Of a stretch of DNA of 64,000 nt, positions 18,029 to 26,289 are shown in pieces. The DNA comes from Chitinophagales bacterium. Its GTDB lineage: Bacteria > Bacteroidota > Bacteroidia > Chitinophagales > UBA2359. The position numbers and the translations under genes are program-made. How positions within the stretch are numbered: position 1 is the stretch's first letter; every line of letters begins with the position of its first letter. The DNA lies in the NCBI GenBank assembly GCA_041392475.1, contig JAWKLZ010000001.1:1798001-1862000 (forward strand), in the 5' to 3' direction. The notes beneath the pieces were generated by a model. The model had not been told where the DNA came from, did no database searches, and saw only the letters and a list, made by a program, of their open reading frames with translations.

Positions 18029-19122
18029 GAATACATAATCAAGTTGAAAAATATTGTGTTCGAATTAAAAGCAATGGACATACAGGGAGTGGGGTGCTTA
18101 TTCCAGGGGATGAAACTTTTTATGTATTTACGGCCGCTCATTGTTTAGGTGATAGCAAGCCTGACATAAAGGATATCATAATAGAAAAACAAAATGATTA
18201 CACCTGTAGTTTTAAAGAAATTACAAGTATAAAAATTATAGAGTTCAATAAAATTCATGATTTTGCCCTTATTGAAATAGATTTTGAGAACGAGCAAAAA
18301 ATGCTTTATACCTATAAATTAGGTGGAGGTGTATTAGCAGAAAATGGCATAAAATTTTGCGGTTATCAAGGCATCAACATAGATCAATATAGGCCTTTTG
18401 AAGGAAAGGTGTTATCAATTAGCGAAGATCAAGGTCAGTTTAAGATCACTTTACAAGATATTACTTTTGATCAAGGTGGAGAATCTGGCCAATTTATTGC
18501 GAAAGGATTGTCAGGAAGTGGTGTGTTTATTTATAGACATAATTCACCATTTTTAATTGGAATATTAAAATCTGTTATTACAGATAAAGCTTGGAATGAT
18601 GATATTGAATGTTGTTCTATAAGACACATTAAAGAATACATTTCAGAATATGTAGATTTATCTGATTTTGATAATTTAATTAAATGGAATGAAAATTTAG
18701 AAAATGAAAGAACAGATAGAGAAATAGAGGCATTTAAAGAAGAGAATAGCGATTTCTTCGACTTACTTTATAAAAAAAATCATGTACTATATTCTGATTC
18801 TGAAAAAATAGACAGGGTGACTGCAAAACAAATACGAAAGTTTCTAGCGATGAAAGAGAATATTAGAACAATTGAAAACGATTACCCTATTCTTTATTCA
18901 CAATTCAAGAGCATTGTTAAGCGGTTTGTAGACCAAGTAGAAGATGATTATTCAAGAAGCGTAAAAGAAAGTAGTGAAGCACTCAATCTAAAGCTTCAGC
19001 TTCAGTCTCAGTTAAAGGATGAACTTGAAATTTTACCTGATATTACTAACTTAGACCTATCTGATTATCAAATAATTGAATGGCTTGGAATATGCACATT
19101 AAATTTCACTACAAATGATTAA
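18025..19122 (+). CDS. lmuA: Trypsin-like serine protease, second Lamassu effector
   Basis: Residues 10-215 form a chymotrypsin-fold domain with the full triad: TAAHC (His39), HDFALIEI (Asp79) and GLSGSGVF (Ser165). There is no signal peptide, so it acts in the cytosol. The C-terminal 150 residues are helical and charged and could contact the ATPase partner. The start ATG overlaps the stop of the hydrolase gene. The end overlaps the next gene by 8 nt. Such coupling suggests fixed stoichiometry. A plausible role, by analogy with protease-armed conflict systems, is cleavage of host proteins or of the partner hydrolase after phage sensing. Confidence 0.75.
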   Translation: MRIHNQVEKYCVRIKSNGHTGSGVLIPGDETFYVFTAAHCLGDSKPDIKDIIIEKQNDYTCSFKEITSIKIIEFNKIHDFALIEIDFENEQKMLYTYKLGGGVLAENGIKFCGYQGINIDQYRPFEGKVLSISEDQGQFKITLQDITFDQGGESGQFIAKGLSGSGVFIYRHNSPFLIGILKSVITDKAWNDDIECCSIRHIKEYISEYVDLSDFDNLIKWNENLENERTDREIEAFKEENSDFFDLLYKKNHVLYSDSEKIDRVTAKQIRKFLAMKENIRTIENDYPILYSQFKSIVKRFVDQVEDDYSRSVKESSEALNLKLQLQSQLKDELEILPDITNLDLSDYQIIEWLGICTLNFTTND

Positions 19123-19570
19123 TGTTGAACTATATCAAAAACCAACTTCTATATCTATAAGATACAATGGTTACTATAAAATTGTGTTATTGTTGGCAAT
19201 AATAAGGTATTGTGGGTATGGCAAAAAGGCAAATTTAGAACTTATTCACATTGTTTTTTGGAGCTTACGGAATGAAGAAAATTATAATGTTCTACTTGAT
19301 TTCTCAAATCAGAAAAGGAATAGCTTGATACCATGGACATTTGAATATGGTATTGATGAAGTCTTAGCGTTAGGTTTTATTAATGATTACCTAGAGCGTA
19401 TCATAGTAAGCAACACTCTCGAAGTTAAAGTGACAAAGAAGGGGGTTGATACGATAGATTCAATTAATAAATTTAACTTATTCCAAGACGAAATAGGGAG
19501 AATTAAAACATTGGGAATAATACCTAAATCGAGATTGATTTTTGCAAACAAAAATTGGTCATTAATATAG
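19115..19570 (+). CDS. lmuC: Small ABC-3C middle-component/LmuC-like protein
   Basis: This is a protein of 151 residues with a winged-helix-like pattern (YYKIVLLLAIIRYCG, then alternating helices and a C-terminal KGVDTIDSI segment). It lies between the effectors and the ATPase gene, overlapping the first by 8 nt and ending 6 nt before the second. Position, size and fold pattern match the middle component of ABC-three-component systems, called LmuC in Lamassu. The assignment depends mostly on context, because the sequence itself is weakly diagnostic. Confidence 0.6.
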   Translation: MINVELYQKPTSISIRYNGYYKIVLLLAIIRYCGYGKKANLELIHIVFWSLRNEENYNVLLDFSNQKRNSLIPWTFEYGIDEVLALGFINDYLERIIVSNTLEVKVTKKGVDTIDSINKFNLFQDEIGRIKTLGIIPKSRLIFANKNWSLI

Positions 19571-19576
19571 AAAAAG

Positions 19577-21691
19577 ATGTTCTGGATAAACAAGCTAAAG
19601 ACGGAAATTCTATCAGATAGAAGTGAAGATATAACTGATTTATATGGATTTGAAATTCACTTTGATAAAGGTCTGAACATAATAGCAGGACCAAACTCAA
19701 GAGGGAAAACTACGATTAATACTTGTGTCTATTACGGTTTAGGCATGGAAGAACTTCTTGGTGCTCATAATGAAAAAGCTCTAGACAAAGCTCTTAAAAA
19801 AGAATTTACAATTAAGCTCAATGAAAATGACGAAAAAGGGGTTAATTATAGAGTGCAATCTTCAAAAATTTTTTTAGAAATTGAAAATGAAAACAATGAA
19901 ATTGTTTGTTTAGAAAGATATATTACTCCTAATTCAGAAAGCGTAAAAACAACTAATATTACTGTTTATTTAGCATCATTAGATTTATTAACTGATGAAG
20001 TTAATAAAGACATATATTTTGTTAACTCAAGGGGAAATAATGAAGACCCTAACGGGTTTTATAATTGGTTAAGTAATTTTATTAATATAGAGCTACCTCA
20101 AGTCAGCAATAATTCTCGATCTGGCAATTATAGCCCTTTATATTTACAAACTATATTTTCGGCCTTATTTATAGAACAAACAAAAGGATGGTCAGATTTT
20201 TTCGCTACCATGCCATTTTTTGGTATCACAAGAGCAAAAGAAAAAATTGTAGAATTTCTCCTAGAGCTTAATGAAATTCGGCTTTCTACGAAGAAAGATG
20301 TATTGAATAAAGAGAAGAATCGTATAACAGAAGATTGGAAAACAAAAATCAAGGCATTCTCCTACTTAGAAAAGCAAACAAATTCAACTATTGTTAATAT
20401 TCCACAGGAACTAACTACCGAAAAAATAGCGATTGATAAAATTACAGTTTTGTTTTCTACAGCTGAAGGCGATAAAATTACATTTAACCAATTTTTATTG
20501 GACAAAGAAGAGCAAGCGAAAGAATTGGAAAACAGGCCAGTTTCAAGGATAAAAGAAAATAGAGAACAAACAATTTTGGAATTCAGTAGCCAAAAAAAAG
20601 AGTACTCTGAATTAAAAGATTATGTTGAAAAATTTGAAAGTAAATTACGTGTAGATAATCAGCAATTGATCAACCTCACTAATCAACTAAGTATAGTCGA
20701 ATCAGAAATAAAAGACCACATAAATTTACGTAAAGTTTTTAGTGAGAATATCATAAATGAGCGTGGTGCTAATCAATGTCCTACATGTGCTCAAGAGGTG
20801 ACTACAAATCTCATTTCTACAAGAAATATACATATACCACAATTAACGTTAGAAGAAAATACGAGCTTTTTGAAAAGCCAAAAAAGAATAATAGAATCTT
20901 CTATTAATAGCCTTAGAGGAACACTAAAAGAAAAAAACATTCTTTTATCGTATTTTAAAAACAGTTTACGGAAAAAAGAAGTACTAATTAAGTCTATATC
21001 TAAAGATTTGATTTCTGATGATAGAGCTTTTTCTGAATCAGAGGTTGTGAAAAAACTGCAGCTTGAGGGCGAAATTGAAAACTTAAGAATTCTTAGAGAG
21101 TCAATTGCAGAATTGAAAGAAGAGTTAGTGGTACTGGCTAATAAATATCATAATAATGACATAGAAATAAGTAATTTGGGAGAATCGGAGGAAGAAGATG
21201 AAAAGAGAATAAAAGAATTTGAATCTCAGTATAAAAATTTCCTTTTTGATTTTGGTTATGAAAGCAATGAGAAATATCAAATCTCTCTGAACAGGAAAGA
21301 ACCTTTTAAATACTTTCCTGTTTATAAGAATCATAAATATGATAAAGTTCCACAATCTATCAGAATAAATTCTTCCGCTTCTGATTTTGTACGCAACATT
21401 TGGGCTTACACTCTAGCGTTGTTGAATAAAGGTGCGAATCATCCAGGTGTTGTTATGTTTGACGAACCAGGTCAGCATAGGACAAATCTTAGTAGTTTGA
21501 AAGAATTATTTAGAGTTTGTTCAGAAATTACAGAAAAGCAAATTATAATTTTTACTTCTATTGATAAACCTTTAAATAATGATGAAAACGAAAAAATAGA
21601 TTTGGATGTATTAATAGAAAACTTGGAGGTAGATAGTTATAATCTTATTAGATTAGATAATCTTCATAAGGTAATTAAAAGATTTAGATAA
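19577..21691 (+). CDS. lmuB: SMC/Rad50-like ABC ATPase of a Lamassu-type system
   Basis: The protein has 704 residues. Walker A is GPNSRGKTT (38-46). Two coiled-coil arms flank a CPTC zinc-hook motif (Cys401, Cys404). The signature region is RINSSASDFVRN, and Walker B is GVVMFDEPGQH (Asp629, Glu630). This is the layout of LmuB/ABC-3C ATPases, which dimerise on foreign DNA ends or plasmid DNA and release the effectors. It is the last gene of the operon. A truncated antisense intron starts 9 nt after the stop. The gene is AT-rich, like the rest of the operon. Confidence 0.82.
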   Translation: MFWINKLKTEILSDRSEDITDLYGFEIHFDKGLNIIAGPNSRGKTTINTCVYYGLGMEELLGAHNEKALDKALKKEFTIKLNENDEKGVNYRVQSSKIFLEIENENNEIVCLERYITPNSESVKTTNITVYLASLDLLTDEVNKDIYFVNSRGNNEDPNGFYNWLSNFINIELPQVSNNSRSGNYSPLYLQTIFSALFIEQTKGWSDFFATMPFFGITRAKEKIVEFLLELNEIRLSTKKDVLNKEKNRITEDWKTKIKAFSYLEKQTNSTIVNIPQELTTEKIAIDKITVLFSTAEGDKITFNQFLLDKEEQAKELENRPVSRIKENREQTILEFSSQKKEYSELKDYVEKFESKLRVDNQQLINLTNQLSIVESEIKDHINLRKVFSENIINERGANQCPTCAQEVTTNLISTRNIHIPQLTLEENTSFLKSQKRIIESSINSLRGTLKEKNILLSYFKNSLRKKEVLIKSISKDLISDDRAFSESEVVKKLQLEGEIENLRILRESIAELKEELVVLANKYHNNDIEISNLGESEEEDEKRIKEFESQYKNFLFDFGYESNEKYQISLNRKEPFKYFPVYKNHKYDKVPQSIRINSSASDFVRNIWAYTLALLNKGANHPGVVMFDEPGQHRTNLSSLKELFRVCSEITEKQIIIFTSIDKPLNNDENEKIDLDVLIENLEVDSYNLIRLDNLHKVIKRFR

Positions 21692-21700
21692 ATGCACATA

Positions 21701-21784
21701 ATCGAGTAGGTAGCCCATAGGCATTGAACGCCTACGGGAGTACCTCTAACACCACCGTACATACGGGTCTCGTATACGGCGGTT
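21701..21784 (-). mobile_element. Group II intron 3' remnant (domains V and VI), copy 7
   Basis: On the minus strand the segment has the same domain V stem and CGC triad as the full copies. Domain VI has a longer stem (GGC..GCC next to CCCGTA/TATGGG) and the same CTACTCGAT end. Everything 5' of domain V is unrelated to the other copies. It sits antisense, 9 nt after the Lamassu stop codon. It is either a truncated relative or the tail of a different intron that once carried a coding region. Confidence 0.7.
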
Positions 21785-21786
21785 CG

Positions 21787-21969
21787 TTATTGATGCCTAA
21801 TGCGGTGATAGTAGTTCACCAAACTTTCATAATCCTCTGCTTCTAATCGTTTGAGATTGATAGTCGTATCATTACCTAAGCTTTGGACAACCGAATCTAT
21901 AAAAATATAAAAAAATAGCGTATTCAAGCGAAAATAATTGTTTACAATCCTTTTACCGAAAAAATAGTG
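21787..21969 (-). pseudogene. Short C-terminal reading-frame remnant abutting intron domain V
   Basis: A minus-strand frame of about 60 codons without a start ends in TAA at 21787-21789, two bases before the domain V remnant. It ends with an ORF-like segment (RLEAEDYESLVNYYHRIRHQ). Its location is where an intron-encoded protein would end, but I cannot recognise reverse transcriptase or maturase motifs. It may equally be chance coding sense in degraded DNA. Confidence 0.25.
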
Positions 21970-22003
21970 TCATGGATAGATTAAAGAGGTAGCATTTATT
22001 TGA

Positions 22004-22180
22004 TTCTTGGATTTGCCGACAAGCATCGGTGACTACCAACCAACTGACCAAACGCTTGCTTTTTTCAAGGAGGTGACGGTTAAGATTGACGAACAATTGG
22101 CGGCTTGGTATGCGATTGTGGAGAAGGATATTCCTGCTTTTAATCAGATGGAGAGAGAGAGAAGGAAGTGGATGCGGTGA
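22004..22180 (+). pseudogene. C-terminal fragment of a BNR/VPS10-type glycosyl-hydrolase-like protein
   Basis: The frame has no start and ends TGA at 22178-22180. The 58 residues (IGDYQPTDQTLAFFKEV, DEQLAAWYAIVEKDIPAFN) resemble the helical tail of Bacteroidota BNR-repeat/VPS10 proteins, where a xxPTxQ segment is followed by an amphipathic helix and xDIPAFN. All upstream beta-propeller repeats are missing. It is probably a leftover of a gene destroyed by the acquired block to its left. Confidence 0.45.
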
Positions 22181-22277
22181 TGGTGGAAAGGGAATAGGTG
22201 AACGGTTTTGAATAGATGGTATTTTGGATTTATTGCAGCTGCAATACATGTAATAATTCCTGAAAGTTAATTATTAG

Positions 22278-22328
22278 AAAATCCCCTTCTTTTGAATCCA
22301 AAATCTATATTGAAGGGGATTTTTTGTT
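22278..22328. terminator. Terminator hairpin after the SusCD operon
   Basis: AAAATCCCCTTC (22278-22289) pairs perfectly with GAAGGGGATTTT (22312-22323), and T-rich sequence follows on the plus strand. It lies 10-60 nt past the 3' end of the minus-strand glycan-binding lipoprotein gene. It could stop transcription from both sides. Confidence 0.65.
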
Positions 22329-22338
22329 TTTAAATTAA

Positions 22339-24414
22339 CTATTTATGGAAATAAATATTGTCTAAATAAATCGTTCCATCACCATCAAACTTCAGTTGAA
22401 TGACATCCATTAAATTTACCACACTTGAAAATGTTGACAAAGGAATATCCACACTTACCCATTGTCCAGTTGTCACCTCAAAAGTATGTAACGTTTCTGC
22501 AGGACCTGTACTGATTAGAAAGCCATTAAATCCTGTTGAATTTGCAGTCCAATAATCAATATGCAGCATACTCATTCCTGATACATCCAATGCAGATGCA
22601 AATTGCGTTCCTTGATAATTTAGATTCTCATATTTTAAGACCTTGTTTCCTGCAATATTTTCTTGTGTCACTACTGTACCTTGTCCCCAATTAGGATTAA
22701 AATCTGTTCCTTCAACATTGGAGTAAGCATCACTAAATACAGAGATTACATCTGATTCAAGAACAGTTGGCGTTGGTGCAGCGGTAAAAGGTTCTGTTGC
22801 TTGTCCTCTATGGAAATAAATATTGTCTAAATAAATCGTTCCGTTGCCGTCAAACTTCATTTGAATGACATCCGTTAGATCTACCACACTTGAAAATTCT
22901 TCTAAAGGAATGTTCACACTTACCCATTCTCCAGTAGTTACTGCAAAAGCATGAGGAGTTTCTGCAGGGCCAGTGCTGATAAGGAAACCATTAAATCCTG
23001 TTGAATTTGGAGTCCAATAATCAACATGTAGAAAATTCATTCCTGAAACGTCTATTGAACTTGCCAATGCAATTCCTTGGTAATTTAGATTCTCATATTT
23101 TAAGGTGTTGTTTCCTGCAATATCAACTTGTGTTACTACCGTACCTTGTCCCCAATTAGGGTTAAAATCTGTTCCTTCAACATTGGTGTAAGCATCACTA
23201 AATAGAGAAATCACATCTGATTCTGCAACAGTTGGAGTTGGCGCAGCAGTGCTTGGTCCCGTTGGTTCTTTATGGAAATAAATATTATCTAAATAAATGG
23301 TTCCATTACCATCAAACTTCATTTGGATAACATCCATTAAATCTACTACGCTCGAAAATTCTGACAAAGGAATATCAATACTTACCCACTCTCTTATAGT
23401 TACCTCAAAAGCATGTGGTGTTTCTGCAGGCCCAGAGCTTATAAGAAAACCATTAAATCCTGTTGAATTTTCCGTCCAGTAATCAACATGTAAAAAAGAC
23501 ATTCCAGAAACGTCTATTGAGTTTTCCAATACAATTCCCTGATAATTTAGGTTCTCATATTTCAAGGTGTTGTTTCCTGCAATATCAACTTGTGTCACTA
23601 CCGTACCTTGTCCCCAATTAGGATTAAAATCCGTTCCTTCAACATTGGTGTAAGCATCACTAAATAGAGAGATTACATCTACCTCTGCAACAGTTGGAGT
23701 CGGCGCAGCAGTAGTTGGTTCTGTTGGAGGAACGATAATCTCACCTTCTCCAAGTATAATGTCATCAAAATAATGGATAGTTTCTGCATCTTTGGGGCCT
23801 TGGTAATCAAAAAACAAGACAACCCGATCAAATTTATCCGTATCACCTGAAGAGAACGTATAGGTCAATTCTTCCCATTCATTTGCAACCGTAGTAGGAA
23901 GTGATATTTCTGAATTGATATCTCCGTCGGCACTATCTTCCAATTTTAAGGTCATCATCTGACCTACAGATGGGGAATAAAATTTGATTTTGACACCTTG
24001 ATAAGTTGAAAAATCTATCTTTGAAGATAAATCAAAGAAAAATCCTGCCCAAGGTTCTATTCCCGCAGTTTGAGTTACTTGCACCACTTTTTCAGAAGTA
24101 TTGATACCTCCTTTTGCAGGATTCTCAACATATTCGATAGTAATAGCTCCATCTTTCTCTCCAAAAAATGTGTAATCTGGCCCTTCACATTCAAAATCTA
24201 TTGCCTCATCTCCATTCAACTCAGGAGATCTACCTGTTAAAAAAACGCAGGCTCCAGTAGTATCTGGCACAGGAGCTATATAAGCTGAAGGTGGGGGTAT
24301 GTCATCTTCTTTGTTACAGGAGGCAAAGAATACAATTGTCATACTGAAAAGTACCAGCATGAGCAAAACAGGAACGTTATTTGCTTTTTTAATATATATA
24401 TTTTTGTTTTTCAT
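22339..24414 (-). CDS. Surface glycan-binding lipoprotein with three tandem ~150-residue repeats
   Basis: The N-terminus carries a hydrophobic signal and a lipobox (VFFASC, Cys33) followed by acidic residues, as in surface-exposed Bacteroidota lipoproteins. Residues of about 55-230 form a jelly-roll carbohydrate-binding-like domain. Three near-identical repeats follow (each starting TAAPTPTV and ending GTIYLDNIYFH). The shared VISLFSDAYxNVEGTDFNPN and GQGTVVTQ blocks resemble carbohydrate-binding modules found in laminarin- or beta-glucan-active Bacteroidota proteins. It follows susD in the same operon. Its likely role is to hold polysaccharide at the cell surface for SusCD. No catalytic domain is visible. 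Confidence 0.75.
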   Translation of the reverse strand: MKNKNIYIKKANNVPVLLMLVLFSMTIVFFASCNKEDDIPPPSAYIAPVPDTTGACVFLTGRSPELNGDEAIDFECEGPDYTFFGEKDGAITIEYVENPAKGGINTSEKVVQVTQTAGIEPWAGFFFDLSSKIDFSTYQGVKIKFYSPSVGQMMTLKLEDSADGDINSEISLPTTVANEWEELTYTFSSGDTDKFDRVVLFFDYQGPKDAETIHYFDDIILGEGEIIVPPTEPTTAAPTPTVAEVDVISLFSDAYTNVEGTDFNPNWGQGTVVTQVDIAGNNTLKYENLNYQGIVLENSIDVSGMSFLHVDYWTENSTGFNGFLISSGPAETPHAFEVTIREWVSIDIPLSEFSSVVDLMDVIQMKFDGNGTIYLDNIYFHKEPTGPSTAAPTPTVAESDVISLFSDAYTNVEGTDFNPNWGQGTVVTQVDIAGNNTLKYENLNYQGIALASSIDVSGMNFLHVDYWTPNSTGFNGFLISTGPAETPHAFAVTTGEWVSVNIPLEEFSSVVDLTDVIQMKFDGNGTIYLDNIYFHRGQATEPFTAAPTPTVLESDVISVFSDAYSNVEGTDFNPNWGQGTVVTQENIAGNKVLKYENLNYQGTQFASALDVSGMSMLHIDYWTANSTGFNGFLISTGPAETLHTFEVTTGQWVSVDIPLSTFSSVVNLMDVIQLKFDGDGTIYLDNIYFHK
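22342..23712 (-). repeat. Three in-frame coding repeats of ~450 bp
   Basis: Units lie at about 22342-22790, 22800-23250 and 23265-23712 within the lipoprotein gene. They are highly similar at both DNA and protein level, which points to recent duplication or ongoing gene conversion. Confidence 0.75.
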
Positions 24415-24526
24415 CGTTTGAATTTTATGATTTATTTTTTAAAATTTAAGTAGATGGCTCAATGGTTTCGCTTCGCTGATGGTTTGATTGTTGAACTGTT
24501 GCTCACTGGATATTGTTGTCTTGTAT

Positions 24527-24549
24527 AACCATCTAACCATCTAACCATC
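24527..24549. repeat. Three copies of the octamer AACCATCT
   Basis: Perfect tandem octamers run up to and into the stop codon of the susD-like gene (24548-24550 encodes the stop). They make a tiny satellite in the 133-bp gap between the two operon genes. Confidence 0.6.
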
Positions 24550-26161
24550 AATTGTACCCCTCATTTTGAGGATATGATGGTCCCAATAGGTCTATCTGTT
24601 GTGGAGGGATAGGCCAGTTTTCCATATATTCTCTGAGGATAACTTTTGGATTTCCTTCGGGATAAGACTCATTCATGTTGTCATTATTCATGTGATCCAA
24701 AAGAAATTCGTATAATTTACCTGTTCTCTTGAGGGTGTACCATCGCTGCCCTTCAAAAGCCAATTCTCTTGCTCTTTCGTCCAAAATAGTTTGTAAATCT
24801 ATAGTGGTTTTGGAAGCTGCATTTGCTCGGTTTCTCACCGCATTAAGGTATTCTAAAGCTTTAGCAGTTTCTCCCAACATCATGTGAGCTTCTGCTCCAA
24901 TTAGATACGTCTCAGCCAAACGATAGACCATGATATTTTTATAATGATTTCTATCTGTTGGTTCTGCATTTTCATCCAAAAATTTAATCACTCCTGGATT
25001 TTGTCTAAGATAATAGGTCAAAAACTCGTTTTGATCGGTTGGATCATTTACATACAAATCGAGCGGGTCACCAATATTTTTTCCTGCGGGTAATGTTTCT
25101 TCATCATTATACAAGTACTCAAAAATGTAGTAAGTACCATTTTTTCTATCATCGTTTGGATCTTCATTTAAGAGGTTTATCATATAATTGTTTAGAGACA
25201 AAAACCCTACTCCAGCTCCTCCATTCTCTACAGAATGAACAAGACCAGGAGCTGCATGGTATTGCGAAACAATATTCCAATTTAAAATATGTTCTCCACC
25301 ACCTCCAATCGTTTCTCTTGCAAACAAGGCTGCAAACAATGTTTCGGAATGGTTTATATCTCCTGCAAAAACTTCTTTTGTTGTCGGCACCAAGCTATGG
25401 CTGCCACTTTCAATAACAGCATCTGTTTGCGCTGCTGCTGTTGCCCAATCTTCTTGCCACATAGCTACCTTTGCTCGAATGTGTCTTGCCGCACCTTGCG
25501 TAAATCTCCCAAATTGAGGTGTTGTATAGTCTAAATTTTGGATAGCAAAATCCAAATCGCTGGTTATTAAAGCAAATATTTCTTCTTTAGAAGATTTATT
25601 TTGAGGTACATCAAAAGCATTCTCTGGAGTTGTAGGTTCGGTCGTTACAAATATGTTGTTAAAAAGACGGTATAGTACGAAAAACGAGTTGGCTCTCATA
25701 CACTTTGCTTCTGATAGAATCTGATTTTTTCTATCTTCATCAATTCCGTCCAAATTTTCTGCTGCTTGAATAATCGCATTCGAACGATCCACAATTTTGT
25801 AAAAATGAACCCAGTATTTGTTGATCCCTGATTCCGTCCCAAAATCTCCGATACTTGCGCCCCAAAGTAGGCGACTATACAGGGAAACTTCTCCCGTAAC
25901 TCCTACTCCAAGGTCACTTTTAGCCTGAAGAATAAGTGGATAGGCCCCATTCAAACTATTGTCTTCATAGATTTGGCGATTAAGCGTGTATAAACCAACT
26001 ACAGCCGATTCCAGTCCTTCTGCTGTAGTGTATAAGAAATCTACAGAGGTATCAGAAAGTAATTCATCTTTCAGAAAATCATCGCCACAGGAGGTGAAAA
26101 TTAATGCAATGAACAGCATCCAAATGCTTTTCTTAAAATTTATTTGAGTATATATGTACAT
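24548..26161 (-). CDS. susD: SusD/RagB-family nutrient-binding outer-membrane lipoprotein
   Basis: The protein is the lid subunit of a SusCD nutrient importer. It has 537 residues, normal for the family, with a signal peptide and lipobox (LIFTSC, Cys25) followed by GDDFL. It shows the early TAEGLESAVVGLY helix and TPR-like helices that pack on SusC. The C-terminal block is typical of SusD (RLAETYLIGAEAHMMLG, then LNAVRNRANA and the ERARELAFEGQRW stretch, quoted in parts). It lies 128 bp downstream of the susC-like gene. Which glycan it binds cannot be read from the sequence. The beta-glucan-like modules of the next gene are the best hint. Confidence 0.93.
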   Translation of the reverse strand: MYIYTQINFKKSIWMLFIALIFTSCGDDFLKDELLSDTSVDFLYTTAEGLESAVVGLYTLNRQIYEDNSLNGAYPLILQAKSDLGVGVTGEVSLYSRLLWGASIGDFGTESGINKYWVHFYKIVDRSNAIIQAAENLDGIDEDRKNQILSEAKCMRANSFFVLYRLFNNIFVTTEPTTPENAFDVPQNKSSKEEIFALITSDLDFAIQNLDYTTPQFGRFTQGAARHIRAKVAMWQEDWATAAAQTDAVIESGSHSLVPTTKEVFAGDINHSETLFAALFARETIGGGGEHILNWNIVSQYHAAPGLVHSVENGGAGVGFLSLNNYMINLLNEDPNDDRKNGTYYIFEYLYNDEETLPAGKNIGDPLDLYVNDPTDQNEFLTYYLRQNPGVIKFLDENAEPTDRNHYKNIMVYRLAETYLIGAEAHMMLGETAKALEYLNAVRNRANAASKTTIDLQTILDERARELAFEGQRWYTLKRTGKLYEFLLDHMNNDNMNESYPEGNPKVILREYMENWPIPPQQIDLLGPSYPQNEGYN

Positions 26162-26289
26162 GTTTATTTTTTTAAGTATTTTTTTTACAAGTTAGACTGC
26201 TTTCTTTTTAGAACATGGAAGGCAGATGACTTTTTTTGACTTCTGACAATGAAATGGTCTGCCCTCTGTCTTCTACTAAATAGTTGTGA

